Assembly: GCF_001518015.1 (NCBI RefSeq)
Contig: NZ_LPUY01000074.1
Span: forward strand, 1-64,000
Reading direction: 5' to 3'
Length of the DNA stretch: 64,000 nt
Source of the DNA: Tritonibacter horizontis
Lineage (GTDB): Bacteria; Pseudomonadota; Alphaproteobacteria; Rhodobacterales; Rhodobacteraceae
Shown here one piece after another: positions 25,841 to 37,173 of the stretch. How positions within the stretch are numbered: the stretch's first letter is position 1; every line of letters begins with the position of its first letter. The translations under genes were made by a program, and so were the position numbers. A model generated the notes under the pieces. That model saw only the letters and a program-made list of their open reading frames with translations. It was not told where the DNA came from and made no database searches.

Positions 25841-28249
25841 ATGGTCTGGGGGAAAAACGCGGCATATGTCCGCGGCGCGCGTCGGAAATCTATTCGGTCT
25901 GTTTCTGCAAAGGGGCTTTTGGGCTCCACCGCAATTTTAGCGGTCGTAGCTCTCGGTATCGGTCTGGCGCCCATGGCGGCGTTGTCACAGGATTTCCGTT
26001 TCACCAACGTGCGTGTCGAAGGCAACCAACGCATCCAGAGCAACACGATTGTTGCTTATACTGGCCTCGCGCGGGGCGAGACGGTCAGTGCGGGTGCCTT
26101 GAACGATGCCTATCGCGGTGTGTTTGACAGCGGTCTGTTCGAATCCGTTGAACTGGTTCCGAACGGCAATACCCTGGTCATCAAGGTGGTTGAGCATCCC
26201 ACCATCAGCCGCATCAATTTCGAGGGCAACCGCCGTCTGAAAGATGATGCGCTGTTCGAGATCATCGAATCCGCGTCGCGTCGCGTATTCAGTGCCGATC
26301 AGGCCGAGCGCGATGCGGCGGCAATCGCCGATCTCTACAAATCTCAGGGCCGGCTGGCATCGACCGTGACCCCACGGATCATTCGCCGCAGCGACAACCG
26401 GGTCGATCTGGTTTTTGAAATTGCCGAAGGCGACACGGTCGAGATCGAACGGGTGTCATTCGTTGGCAACCGGTCTTTTTCGGACCGCCGGTTGCGCCGG
26501 GTGCTGGAGACGAAACAGGCCACCTTCCTGCGCGCGCTTATCAACCGGGACACGTTGATCGAGGATCGCATTCAGTTCGATCGCCAGGTGCTGAACGATT
26601 TTTACCTCTCGCGCGGATATGTCGATTTTCGGATCAACAGCGTCAATGCCGAAGTCACCAAGGAACGCGATGCGGTGTTCATGGTGGTGGATGTCACCGA
26701 GGGTCAAAAGTTCAGCTTTGGTGACATCACCGTCACCAGCGAGTTCGCAGAGGCCGACCCGGACTTTTATCGCAGCTTTTTGCGGCTGAAGCCCGGCGTG
26801 ACCTATTCCCCGATTGTGGTTGAAAACGCGATTACCACGCTGGAACAGCTGGCCGTCAAACAGGGGATCGATTTCCTGCGGGTCGAACCTCGGGTGACGC
26901 GCAACGACCGGGATCTGACGCTGGATATCGAATTCGCCATGGTGCGGGGCCCGCGTATTTTCGTCGAGCGGATTGATATCGAAGGAAATACCACGACCCT
27001 GGATCGTGTGATCCGGCAACAGTTCACCCTGGTCGAGGGGGATCCGCTGAACCAGCGCGAGATCCGAAACTCGGCCGAGCGCATTCGGGCGCTGGGGTTC
27101 TTCTCTGACGCTGAGGTCGACGTGCGCGAAGGCGGCTCGCCCAGCGAAGTGATCGTGGACGTGGATGTGGTCGAGCAACCGACCGGCTCCTTTACCCTCG
27201 GCGGGTCCTATTCCGTGGATGACGGGATCGGTGTCGCCATCGGCATCAGCGAAGACAACTTTCTGGGCCGCGGGCAACAACTGTCGTTCAACATTTCCAC
27301 CACAGAAGAAAACGAAGCCTACAATCTGCGTTTTGTTGAGCCAAAGCTGTTGGGGCGCGATCTGCAATTCGCCATTGATCTTGGGCTGAGCGAATCCGAA
27401 TCGAGCTTTGCCGAATATGATACATCGGCGCTGATTTTCCGCCCGTCGCTTACCTTCAATGCGAGCGATACGACAACGCTGCAAGTGCGGTACGCCTGGG
27501 ACCAGGACGAGATGATTTCGCGCGGCAACGATTCCAATGGAAACCCGGTTGCCGGTCCGGTCTTTCGCAGTGAAATCGCCGAGGGTGAGCGGGTGACTAG
27601 CTCGGTTGGGGCGACATTTACTTATGACAGCCGCCGCACGGGGCTGAACCCAACCGCTGGGTTCCTGATCCAGAGCGGATTTGACTACGCTGGCATTGGC
27701 GGGGACAACGAATACCTGCGCGCAACCAACAAACTGGTGGCGCAAAAGCTGGTTTTCAACGAAGAAATCACGCTGCGAGCGACCTTTGAAGCCGGGTATC
27801 TCGGCTGGCTTGGCGACAACAACAGCCGTACCATCGACCGTTTCCTGTTGTCTTCGGACATCTTGCGCGGCTTTGAGCCTGGCGGTATCGGCCCACGGGA
27901 CCAGTCACCGACGGGCAACGGCGGGACCTATGATGATGCGCTTGGCGGCAACCTTTATGCTGTGGCGCGATTTGATGCGGAATTCCCGCTCGGCTTGCCC
28001 GAAGAGATCGGGTTGCGTGGCGGGGTTTTCTATGACGTCGGCAACCTCTGGGGGCTGGAAGACACCAACGCCGCTGTGGCGGGCGGAGATGTGGTCGGGC
28101 GCAATGGCTCCTTCCGGCATGTGGTTGGCTTTTCGCTGTTGTGGACCACAGGGCTCGGCCCGTTGCGGTTCAACTTCTCCAAGGCCGTTGTCAAAGAAGA
28201 CTTTGACAAAGAACGGAATTTCGACCTGACGATTCAGGCGCGGTTCTGA
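25841..28249 (+). CDS. bamA: Outer-membrane protein assembly factor BamA
   Basis: Central beta-barrel insertase of the outer membrane. From ATG 25841 it has 802 residues. A long N-terminal basic region and hydrophobic signal end near ALSQDF (about 50). Five POTRA repeats cover about 50-390, visible from recurring (V/I)EGN motifs such as VRVEGNQRI, INFEGNRRL and IDIEGNTT. The Omp85 barrel takes the rest and ends QARF, a C-terminal Phe as needed for insertion. The frame is open upstream to 25634, but that stretch crosses the terminator. Confidence 0.94.
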   Translation: MVWGKNAAYVRGARRKSIRSVSAKGLLGSTAILAVVALGIGLAPMAALSQDFRFTNVRVEGNQRIQSNTIVAYTGLARGETVSAGALNDAYRGVFDSGLFESVELVPNGNTLVIKVVEHPTISRINFEGNRRLKDDALFEIIESASRRVFSADQAERDAAAIADLYKSQGRLASTVTPRIIRRSDNRVDLVFEIAEGDTVEIERVSFVGNRSFSDRRLRRVLETKQATFLRALINRDTLIEDRIQFDRQVLNDFYLSRGYVDFRINSVNAEVTKERDAVFMVVDVTEGQKFSFGDITVTSEFAEADPDFYRSFLRLKPGVTYSPIVVENAITTLEQLAVKQGIDFLRVEPRVTRNDRDLTLDIEFAMVRGPRIFVERIDIEGNTTTLDRVIRQQFTLVEGDPLNQREIRNSAERIRALGFFSDAEVDVREGGSPSEVIVDVDVVEQPTGSFTLGGSYSVDDGIGVAIGISEDNFLGRGQQLSFNISTTEENEAYNLRFVEPKLLGRDLQFAIDLGLSESESSFAEYDTSALIFRPSLTFNASDTTTLQVRYAWDQDEMISRGNDSNGNPVAGPVFRSEIAEGERVTSSVGATFTYDSRRTGLNPTAGFLIQSGFDYAGIGGDNEYLRATNKLVAQKLVFNEEITLRATFEAGYLGWLGDNNSRTIDRFLLSSDILRGFEPGGIGPRDQSPTGNGGTYDDALGGNLYAVARFDAEFPLGLPEEIGLRGGVFYDVGNLWGLEDTNAAVAGGDVVGRNGSFRHVVGFSLLWTTGLGPLRFNFSKAVVKEDFDKERNFDLTIQARF

Positions 28250-28253
28250 CCCT

Positions 28254-28877
28254 TTGCTGTTGCGCGCAACAGGGCGATACTTTGGCGTAGCGGGGCTTCT
28301 GGTCTGGCTGCTCTTTGGGACGGGGCATGCGCAACCCTTTGCCCCCGGCGCTGGCACCGGGCAGTTCGCACCATTGAACAACCTTGGCCTGCCAAACAGT
28401 CCGCTGCTGACCATTCATTTCGACCGCCTGTTCAGCGAAAGCGCTTATGGCAAGCGCATCGCACGGGAAATGGAGGGGCGCAGCGCGGTTCTGATGGCCG
28501 AAAACCGGCGCATCGAATCAGAGCTGCGGGCCGAGGAGCTGGATCTGGCAGAGCGCCGGGCGACGATGGAGGCGGATGCCTTTCGGGCGCTGGCCACTGC
28601 CTTTGACCAGAAAGTCCAGGAAACGCGACGCACCCAAGAGGCCAAGTTCCTGGAAATCACCACCGCACGGGACGACGCGCGGCGGGCCTTTCGCGAAACG
28701 TCGATCCCGATCCTGGAACAGATCATGTCGGAAACCGGGGCTGCTGTGATCCTCGAGCAATCTACGGTCCTTTTGAGTGCAGAAGCCATCGACGTAACAG
28801 ATCTTGCCATTTCCCGTGTGGATGCCATCCTGGGTGAGGGCAATGACAGCGACGGGCAAGAGGCTGATCTGCCCTGA
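28254..28877 (+). CDS. OmpH/Skp family periplasmic chaperone
   Basis: Holds unfolded outer-membrane proteins on their way to BamA. 207 residues from a TTG start at 28254, five bases after the bamA stop. No ATG fits, because the signal peptide (VAGLLVWLLFGTGHAQP) begins right after it. The centre (about 70-150) is a charged coiled coil rich in Glu, Arg and Ala (MEGRSAVLMAENRRIESE and following), the Skp tentacle type. Immediate bamA neighbourhood supports the call. Confidence 0.82.
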   Translation: MLLRATGRYFGVAGLLVWLLFGTGHAQPFAPGAGTGQFAPLNNLGLPNSPLLTIHFDRLFSESAYGKRIAREMEGRSAVLMAENRRIESELRAEELDLAERRATMEADAFRALATAFDQKVQETRRTQEAKFLEITTARDDARRAFRETSIPILEQIMSETGAAVILEQSTVLLSAEAIDVTDLAISRVDAILGEGNDSDGQEADLP

Positions 28878-28934
28878 ACTTGCCCGCGCTGCCGGGACTT
28901 GTTAGGACCATCATCTACTTGAAACCATTGGAAT

Positions 28935-29423
28935 ATGACCATGACAGCTGACGCCAATCCAGACTTGAAAAGCGCCGACATCGGCTTGATCCAGAAAATC
29001 CTGCCTCACCGTTATCCGTTCCTGCTGGTGGATAAAGTGGTGGACATCGACGGCTTTCAATCTGCGCGTGGCATCAAGAACGTCACGATGAACGAACCGC
29101 ATTTCCAGGGGCATTTTCCCGGTGCGCCGATCATGCCCGGCGTGACCATCATCGAAGCGATGGCGCAGACCTCTGGGGTGATGCTGGGGGTCGGGATGGA
29201 TCTGGTCGGCACCGATATGCTGATCTATTTCATGAACATCGACAAATGCAAATTCCGCCGCAAGGTTGTTCCCGGAGACGTGCTGGAAATGCATGTGGAA
29301 ACGCTGCGCGGCAAACCGGGCGGCAAGATCTTTAAATTCTCGGGGCGTGCCACCGTCGACGGAGAACTCGCCGCAGAGGCAGAGTTTACCGCGATGATCG
29401 ACCGGGACGGAAAGGACGGCTGA
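28935..29423 (+). CDS. fabZ: 3-hydroxyacyl-ACP dehydratase FabZ
   Basis: Dehydrates 3-hydroxyacyl-ACP in fatty acid elongation and competes with lipid A synthesis for 3-hydroxymyristoyl-ACP. 162 residues, hot-dog fold: [13 protein letters not shown], catalytic His60 in [16 protein letters not shown] and Glu74 in IIEAMAQ. The stop overlaps the lpxA start (TGATG). It follows the Skp-like gene directly; the lpxD gene usually found between them is missing. Confidence 0.95.
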   Translation: MTMTADANPDLKSADIGLIQKILPHRYPFLLVDKVVDIDGFQSARGIKNVTMNEPHFQGHFPGAPIMPGVTIIEAMAQTSGVMLGVGMDLVGTDMLIYFMNIDKCKFRRKVVPGDVLEMHVETLRGKPGGKIFKFSGRATVDGELAAEAEFTAMIDRDGKDG

Positions 29424-30208
29424 TGAGCACTATTCACCCCAGCGCGATTATCGAGGATGGCGCCCGGATCGGCGAAGGCTGTGAAATCGGACCCTTTTGC
29501 ATCGTGGGCGCTGAGGTGGCTCTTGGGGACCGCGTGGTTCTGAAATCTCATGTCGTTGTCACCGGTGATACGGAGATCGGCGCGGATACCGTCGTGTTCT
29601 CTTTTGCCGTGCTGGGCGAGATCCCTCAGGATCTGAAGTTCAAGGGTGAGAAATGCCGGACGGTCATCGGCCAGCGGAACCGGATCCGCGAACATGTGAC
29701 CATCAACGCCGGCACCGAAGGAGGCGGCGGTGTGACCCGGATCGGGGATGACGGCCTGTTCATGGCCGGCTGTCATATCGCCCATGATGCACAGGTCGGG
29801 GATCGTGTGATTGTCGTGAATTCCGCCGCGGTTGCCGGCCATTGTGTGCTGGAAGACGATGTGATCATTGGCGGGCTTTCCGGCATTCACCAATGGGTGC
29901 GGATCGGGCGCGGTGCCATCATCGGGGCCGTCACCATGGTCACGAACGATGTCATTCCCTATGGGCTTGTGCAGGCGTCACGTGGTGAACTGGATGGGCT
30001 CAACCTTGTTGGGTTGAAACGGCGCGGCGTGAAGCGGGGCGACATCACCGCGCTGCGGGCGGCGTTTCAGATGCTGGCACAGGGGGAGGGGACGTTTTCA
30101 GAACGGGCCCGCCGTCTGGGCGAGGAAAGCGAAAGCGAATACGTGCAGGAAATCGTGGCCTTCATTACAGGTGAAAGCGACCGGCATTTCCTGACCCCCG
30201 GCGGCTGA
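29423..30208 (+). CDS. lpxA: UDP-N-acetylglucosamine acyltransferase LpxA
   Basis: First step of lipid A synthesis: O-acylation of UDP-GlcNAc. 261 residues forming a left-handed beta-helix, seen as hexapeptide repeats through residues 1-190 (IIEDGARIGEGCEIGPF, then further turns). The catalytic His is in MAGCHIAHDAQVGD, and the acyl-pocket region reads RIREHVTINAG. A C-terminal helical domain follows. Its start overlaps the fabZ stop by one base. Confidence 0.95.
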   Translation: MSTIHPSAIIEDGARIGEGCEIGPFCIVGAEVALGDRVVLKSHVVVTGDTEIGADTVVFSFAVLGEIPQDLKFKGEKCRTVIGQRNRIREHVTINAGTEGGGGVTRIGDDGLFMAGCHIAHDAQVGDRVIVVNSAAVAGHCVLEDDVIIGGLSGIHQWVRIGRGAIIGAVTMVTNDVIPYGLVQASRGELDGLNLVGLKRRGVKRGDITALRAAFQMLAQGEGTFSERARRLGEESESEYVQEIVAFITGESDRHFLTPGG

Positions 30209-30223
30209 GAGAGATCTGAAACC

Positions 30224-31012
30224 ATGATAGCATTGATTGCCGGGCGCGGTGCCCTGCCGGCCGAACTTTTGGCGCGTTTGCCCGACCGTCCCCTGATCTG
30301 CGCGATGGCCGGATCGGAACCCGATATGGTCGAGGCTGAGATTACGTTTCGGCTGGAACAGTTCGGTTCTTTTCTGGAGCGGCTGAAGGCGGCGCAGGTG
30401 ACAGAGGTCTGTATGGCCGGCGCGGTCACCCGCCCCCAGATCGACCCCACCGCGATTGACGCCGCGACGCTGCCTTTGGTGCCGGTTTTGCAGGGCGCAA
30501 TCGCCTCCGGTGATGATGGGGCCTTGCGGGCGGTCATCACGATCCTGGAGCAATCCGGATTTATCGTCCGGGCCGCGCATGAAATCGCGCCGGATCTGTT
30601 GATGGACGAAGGCATTCCCACCCAGGTCAAGCCGGGCGAGATCGACAAATCGGATGCGACCCGCGCATCGCAGATTGCCGTCGCCATGAGTGCTGCTGAC
30701 GTCGGTCAGGCCTGCGTCGTGCGCGCCGGGCAAGCCATCGCGATCGAGACGCTGTTTGGCACCGACTGGATGCTGGCGAGTCTGGCCGCGCGCCCGGACG
30801 AACAGGGCGGTGTGCTGTTCAAAGCGCCGAAATCAGGTCAGGACCGGCGTGCGGATCTGCCCACAATCGGCCCGGCAACCGTCGAAGGTGCCGCCATGGC
30901 GGGCCTGAGCGGCATCGTGCTGGAGGCGCGGGGCGTGATCGTGCTGGACTGGGAAAAGGTCATCGCCGGATGTAATCGTCGCGGCATGTTCCTCTGGCTG
31001 CGTCAGGGCTAG
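30224..31012 (+). CDS. lpxI: UDP-2,3-diacylglucosamine pyrophosphatase LpxI
   Basis: Hydrolyses UDP-2,3-diacylglucosamine to lipid X plus UMP. This is the alphaproteobacterial replacement for LpxH, described first in Caulobacter. 262 residues, DUF1009 family: IALIAGRGALPAELL at the N-terminus, VTEVCMAGAVTRP, IASGDDGALRAVI, and the C-terminal catalytic region GPATVEGAAMAGLSGI. Placed between lpxA and lpxB, which fixes its pathway role. Confidence 0.92.
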   Translation: MIALIAGRGALPAELLARLPDRPLICAMAGSEPDMVEAEITFRLEQFGSFLERLKAAQVTEVCMAGAVTRPQIDPTAIDAATLPLVPVLQGAIASGDDGALRAVITILEQSGFIVRAAHEIAPDLLMDEGIPTQVKPGEIDKSDATRASQIAVAMSAADVGQACVVRAGQAIAIETLFGTDWMLASLAARPDEQGGVLFKAPKSGQDRRADLPTIGPATVEGAAMAGLSGIVLEARGVIVLDWEKVIAGCNRRGMFLWLRQG

Positions 31013-31016
31013 GCTG

Positions 31017-32180
31017 ATGGGCCTGCGGGTTTTCATTCTCGCCGGAGAGCCCTCGGGCGACCGGCTTGGCGCGGCGCTGATGGCGGGGCTGAAAACCCTG
31101 TCGCCCGGTGTCACCTTCGAGGGCATCGGCGGCGAGCGGATGCAGGCAGAAGGTCTCGCGTCGCAATTCCCGATGGAGGAGCTTTCGGTGATGGGGATCG
31201 CAGAGATCCTGCCGAAGTATCGCGCTCTCAAACGGCGGATCCGGGAGACCGCCGATGCGGTTTTGAAGATGCAACCGGATGTGGTGATCACCATCGACAG
31301 CCCGGATTTTTCCCTGCGCGTTGCTGGTTTGGTGAAAGCGGAAAGCGATATTCGCACCGTTCATTATGTTGCACCCTCTGTCTGGGCCTGGCGCCCCGGT
31401 CGGGCGCAAAAAATGGCGCGGGTCATCGATCATGTGCTGGCTCTGTTGCCCTTTGAACCCCCCTATATGCAGGCAGCCGGGATGGCGTGCGACTTTGTCG
31501 GCCACCCTGTTGTGTCAGAGCCGAAGGCGACGGAGGCTGACATCGCCGCCTTTCGTCAGTTGCATGACCTGGGGACCGACCCCGTGGTGCTTGCCTTGCC
31601 CGGATCACGGAGGTCAGAAGTTCACAAGCTTGCGGATGTCTTTGGCGCGGCCCTGCGGCAGTTTCACAGATCCCATCCGACCCATCGCATTGTCGTCCCG
31701 GCCGCTGGCAATGTGGCGCAGCTGGTGCGTGAAAAACTGGTGGATTGGCCGCAGGGCTGCGTGATCCTCGATCCCGCCGGGCAGGTGCCTGACGTCTTTG
31801 CCGCCCAGAAACGCGCGGCCTTTGCCACAGCAGAGCTGGCCCTGGCCGCCTCGGGCACGGTCTCCCTCGAACTGGCGGCGGCGCGCACGCCGATGGTGAT
31901 TGCCTATCGGTTCAACTGGCTCACATGGCAGATCATGACCCGCATGGCGCTGATTGATACCGTGACCTTGGTCAATCTGGTCAGCGATACCCGCACCGTG
32001 CCGGAATGCCTTGGGCCGCGCTGCACGGCCGCGGCCATAGCGGCGGCCCTCTCTGGTGTCTTGGCCGCGCCTGACGCACAGCATCAGGCCATGCGCCTGA
32101 CAATGGAGCGGGTCGGCGAGGATGGTCCACCACCGGGCCTGCGCGCCGCACAGGCCGTGTTGGACCGCCTTCCTGACTGA
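31017..32180 (+). CDS. lpxB: Lipid-A-disaccharide synthase
   Basis: Joins lipid X and UDP-2,3-diacylglucosamine into the tetraacyl disaccharide. 387 residues, GT-B glycosyltransferase fold (family GT19): FILAGEPSGDRLGAALM at the start, TIDSPDFSLRVAG, HYVAPSVWAWRPGRA, LALPGSRRSEVHKL, and SGTVSLELAAARTPMVIAYR near 280-300. It ends the envelope cluster; I see no plus-strand terminator just downstream. Confidence 0.94.
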   Translation: MGLRVFILAGEPSGDRLGAALMAGLKTLSPGVTFEGIGGERMQAEGLASQFPMEELSVMGIAEILPKYRALKRRIRETADAVLKMQPDVVITIDSPDFSLRVAGLVKAESDIRTVHYVAPSVWAWRPGRAQKMARVIDHVLALLPFEPPYMQAAGMACDFVGHPVVSEPKATEADIAAFRQLHDLGTDPVVLALPGSRRSEVHKLADVFGAALRQFHRSHPTHRIVVPAAGNVAQLVREKLVDWPQGCVILDPAGQVPDVFAAQKRAAFATAELALAASGTVSLELAAARTPMVIAYRFNWLTWQIMTRMALIDTVTLVNLVSDTRTVPECLGPRCTAAAIAAALSGVLAAPDAQHQAMRLTMERVGEDGPPPGLRAAQAVLDRLPD

Positions 32181-32182
32181 AA

Positions 32183-32221
32183 AACGCCCCTGCCGCACCA
32201 TCGGGGGCGACAAGGGCGTCA
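32183..32221 (-). terminator. Candidate intrinsic terminator of mnmA
   Basis: Read on minus, GACGCCC (32219-32213) can pair with GGGCGTT (32191-32185), followed by TTTTTC. The loop is long and has internal pairing. It lies 120 bases past the mnmA stop. In between (32222-32341) there is no convincing gene. Confidence 0.4.
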
Positions 32222-32341
32222 GATGGAGGCAATCACATTATATGCTGCGGTCAAATTTTTCACTCGGCCGCCGCAGACCTGTTTTTGCCCGCTGAGCCGA
32301 GCGCGACACAGCAGGGCGGTGCGCCGCGCCATGGCTTGGCC

Positions 32342-33487
32342 TCAGGCACCGCGCCAAATCCAACCGCCACCGTAGATGCGGCTGCTGTCCGGGTCGTAAA
32401 ACACACAGGCCTGACCGGGAGAGATCCCCTCTTCCGGGGTCATCAGCTCGACTTCGGCCTCGGTTTCAGAGATCGGTCGGACGATGGCATCCCGCGGCGG
32501 CCGGGTCGAACGGACCTTGATGCTCAGGTGCCATTCCTTGCGGCTGGAAAAGGGCACATCGCCCAGCCAGTTGATCTCGCGCACCGGAACGGTCCGTGTG
32601 GCCAGCATCTCTTTCGGGCCGACCACCACTTGTTTGCTGTCGACGTCCAGCTTGACCACATAGAGCGGATCACTCAGCCCCCCGATGCCCAGGCCACGCC
32701 GTTGACCGATGGTATAATGGATCACGCCGTTGTGGTCGCCAAGGACCCGCCCGTCCACATGCACGATCTGACCGGGTTCCGCCGCGCCGGGGCGCAGCTT
32801 TTCGATCACGGCCGCGTAGTTGCCGTTGGGCACAAAACAGATGTCCTGACTGTCCGGTTTGTCGGCCACGGCCAGACCATATTGCGCCGCCATTTCGCGG
32901 GTCGCATCCTTGGAGGGCAGGTGTCCCAGCGGGAAGCGCAAGAAATCCAGCTGCTCCGGCGTTGTTGAGAACAGAAAATAGCTCTGATCGCGGTTCGAAT
33001 CGGCGGCACTGTGCAGTTCTGGCCCGTTGGGACCCATCTTGCGCTGGATATAATGCCCGGTGGCCATGCAGTCGGCCTCCAGATCCTTGGCGGTTTCCAG
33101 CAGATCCTTGAACTTTACCCGCTCGTTGCAGCGGATGCAGGGCACAGGCGTCGCGCCGGCAAGGTAGCTGTCGGCAAACTCGTCAATCACGGCATCCTTA
33201 AAAATGTTCTCATAATCCAGGACGTAATGTGGAAAGCCGCGTTCCTCTGCCACGCGGCGGGCGTCATGAATATCAAGGCCCGCACAGCAGGCGCCCTTCT
33301 TGGCCAGCGCCGCCCCGTGGTCATAAAGTTGCAGCGTTACGCCCACGACATCATAGCCCTGATCCGCCAGATATGCTGCCACAACAGAGCTATCGACGCC
33401 ACCAGACATGGCAACGACGACACGCGTCTCGGAGGGCGGTTTTGCAAAACCAAGCGAATTCACTGGGGCCTCATTGTCCAGTGCCAT
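32342..33487 (-). CDS. mnmA: tRNA-specific 2-thiouridylase
   Basis: Adds sulfur at the 2-position of the wobble uridine in Lys, Glu and Gln tRNAs. Start ATG 33487 is preceded by AAGGAG and gives 381 residues; the frame is open to 33553 without a ribosome site. PP-loop SGGVDSS at 28-34. The catalytic Cys117 is in [10 protein letters not shown], the second Cys is in [10 protein letters not shown], and [13 protein letters not shown] follows. Divergent from sciP. Confidence 0.95.
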   Translation of the reverse strand: MALDNEAPVNSLGFAKPPSETRVVVAMSGGVDSSVVAAYLADQGYDVVGVTLQLYDHGAALAKKGACCAGLDIHDARRVAEERGFPHYVLDYENIFKDAVIDEFADSYLAGATPVPCIRCNERVKFKDLLETAKDLEADCMATGHYIQRKMGPNGPELHSAADSNRDQSYFLFSTTPEQLDFLRFPLGHLPSKDATREMAAQYGLAVADKPDSQDICFVPNGNYAAVIEKLRPGAAEPGQIVHVDGRVLGDHNGVIHYTIGQRRGLGIGGLSDPLYVVKLDVDSKQVVVGPKEMLATRTVPVREINWLGDVPFSSRKEWHLSIKVRSTRPPRDAIVRPISETEAEVELMTPEEGISPGQACVFYDPDSSRIYGGGWIWRGA

Positions 33488-33645
33488 GGTGTACTCCTTA
33501 ACGGTCTGGGTGGGGATCGGGAAAGCATCGAAGAATATAAGAAAATGCAACATATTCTCAAGGGGTGCATTTCACTTAGCGTTAAGCCCTGCAAGCCAAT
33601 CTGCACCCAGCAATAAAGAAGACGCATCCTAGTAAGGGCATAGCG

Positions 33646-33924
33646 ATGTTTTTGAAGAAAGTTGATGGTCCGCGTGCGGTCACATTACCCGATGGCACGG
33701 TCATGACACGTGCGGATCTACCGCCGCAGACGACAAAACGCTGGGTTGCCTCTCGAAAGGCCGCGGTTGTGCGTGGCGTTTTATACGGATTGATTCCCCA
33801 AAGCGAGGCCCTGCGCCTGTATAATTTGAGCGAAGAAGAGTTTCGCAGCTGGATCGCCGCCGTTGCGGATTTCGGGGAGGAGGCGCTGAAAACCACCCGC
33901 CTGAAGGAATATCGTAAGCCTTAA
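33646..33924 (+). CDS. sciP: CtrA inhibitor SciP (DUF1153)
   Basis: A small DNA-binding protein that represses CtrA-dependent promoters in Caulobacter. 92 residues, matching the family length. It opens MFLKKVDGPRAVTLPDGTVM, followed by the highly conserved TKRWVASRKAAVVRGV and a helix-turn-helix (SEALRLYNLSEEEFRSW). It lies 125 bases upstream of ctrA in the same direction, so regulator and inhibitor are neighbours. The name rests on recognisable DUF1153 sequence plus this linkage. Confidence 0.9.
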   Translation: MFLKKVDGPRAVTLPDGTVMTRADLPPQTTKRWVASRKAAVVRGVLYGLIPQSEALRLYNLSEEEFRSWIAAVADFGEEALKTTRLKEYRKP

Positions 33925-33940
33925 GGTAAAAACGGTCGAG

Positions 33941-34010
33941 TTAACTTGTTTGATTCCTCAAAATTAACCAACATGGTAACGGGACATTAACCTTTTCCCA
34001 GCAAGGTTAA
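33941..34010 (+). promoter_or_regulatory. ctrA leader: TTAA half-sites and a GANTC methylation site
   Basis: TTAA half-sites occur at 33941, 33964, 33987 and 34007 in TTAAC/GGTTAA contexts; no pair has the exact seven-base spacing. GATTC at 33952-33956 is a CcrM-type GANTC site. In Caulobacter, ctrA is autoregulated and its P1 promoter is sensitive to GANTC methylation, so comparable control is plausible. Confidence 0.4.
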
Positions 34011-34049
34011 CGCAACCTGAGGAAAACAGAGTACAGGCGGAGACCAAAT

Positions 34050-34769
34050 ATGCGCATTCTACTCGTCGAGGATGATCCCACGACAGCGAAAAGCATCGAG
34101 CTGATGCTTACTCATGCGAACTTGAATGTTTACACCACCGATCTTGGCGAAGAAGGGATCGATCTGGCGAAGCTATACGACTACGATCTGATCCTTCTGG
34201 ATCTGGGTCTGCCGGATATGAACGGACATGAGGTTCTGCGTCAGTTGCGCTTGTCTCGTATCGAGACTCCGATTTTGATCCTGTCCGGTGCTGACGATAC
34301 GGAGAATAAAATCAAGGGCTTCGGCTTTGGTGCTGATGACTATCTGACGAAACCCTTCCACCGCGAAGAATTGGTTGCGCGCATTCACGCGATCATTCGC
34401 CGGTCCAAGGGGCATTCTCAGTCCATCATCAAAACCGGCAAGATTTCGGTCAACCTCGACGCCAAGACCGTCGATGTCGAAGGGAAATCCGTGCATCTGA
34501 CCGGCAAGGAGTACCAGATGCTGGAACTCCTGTCGCTGCGCAAGGGCACGACCTTGACCAAGGAGATGTTCCTGAACCACCTCTATGGCGGCATGGACGA
34601 GCCGGAACTGAAAATCATCGACGTGTTCATCTGCAAGCTGCGCAAAAAGCTCAGCACCGCAACGGACGGCGAAAACTATATCGAAACCGTCTGGGGCCGT
34701 GGCTATGTGCTGCGGGATCCGCAAGAAGACCTCTCCACCGGTGGTCCGCGCATGGCTGTCGGTGCCTGA
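34050..34769 (+). CDS. ctrA: Cell-cycle response regulator CtrA
   Basis: OmpR-type master regulator of polar development, motility and (in Caulobacter) replication. In Rhodobacteraceae it mainly controls flagella, gene transfer agents and related traits. 239 residues: receiver domain 1-120 with acidic pocket E7/D8/D9, phosphoacceptor D51 and K101; winged-helix DNA-binding domain about 130-225 ([20 protein letters not shown], then [10 protein letters not shown]). The tail ends MAVGA, a hydrophobic end resembling ClpXP-type degradation signals. Followed by a strong terminator. Confidence 0.96.
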   Translation: MRILLVEDDPTTAKSIELMLTHANLNVYTTDLGEEGIDLAKLYDYDLILLDLGLPDMNGHEVLRQLRLSRIETPILILSGADDTENKIKGFGFGADDYLTKPFHREELVARIHAIIRRSKGHSQSIIKTGKISVNLDAKTVDVEGKSVHLTGKEYQMLELLSLRKGTTLTKEMFLNHLYGGMDEPELKIIDVFICKLRKKLSTATDGENYIETVWGRGYVLRDPQEDLSTGGPRMAVGA

Positions 34770-34787
34770 GATCCGCTAACGATCTGA

Positions 34788-37166
<2,379 letters not shown>

Positions 37167-37173
37167 CGAAACG

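Noticed and set aside
32222-32341. 37-codon minus-strand frame past mnmA
   Set aside because: No ribosome site, no membrane or domain features, composition random-like.
33941-34010. Perfect CtrA box upstream of ctrA
   Set aside because: TTAA half-sites are present, but none are paired at seven-base spacing; kept only as a weak regulatory feature.
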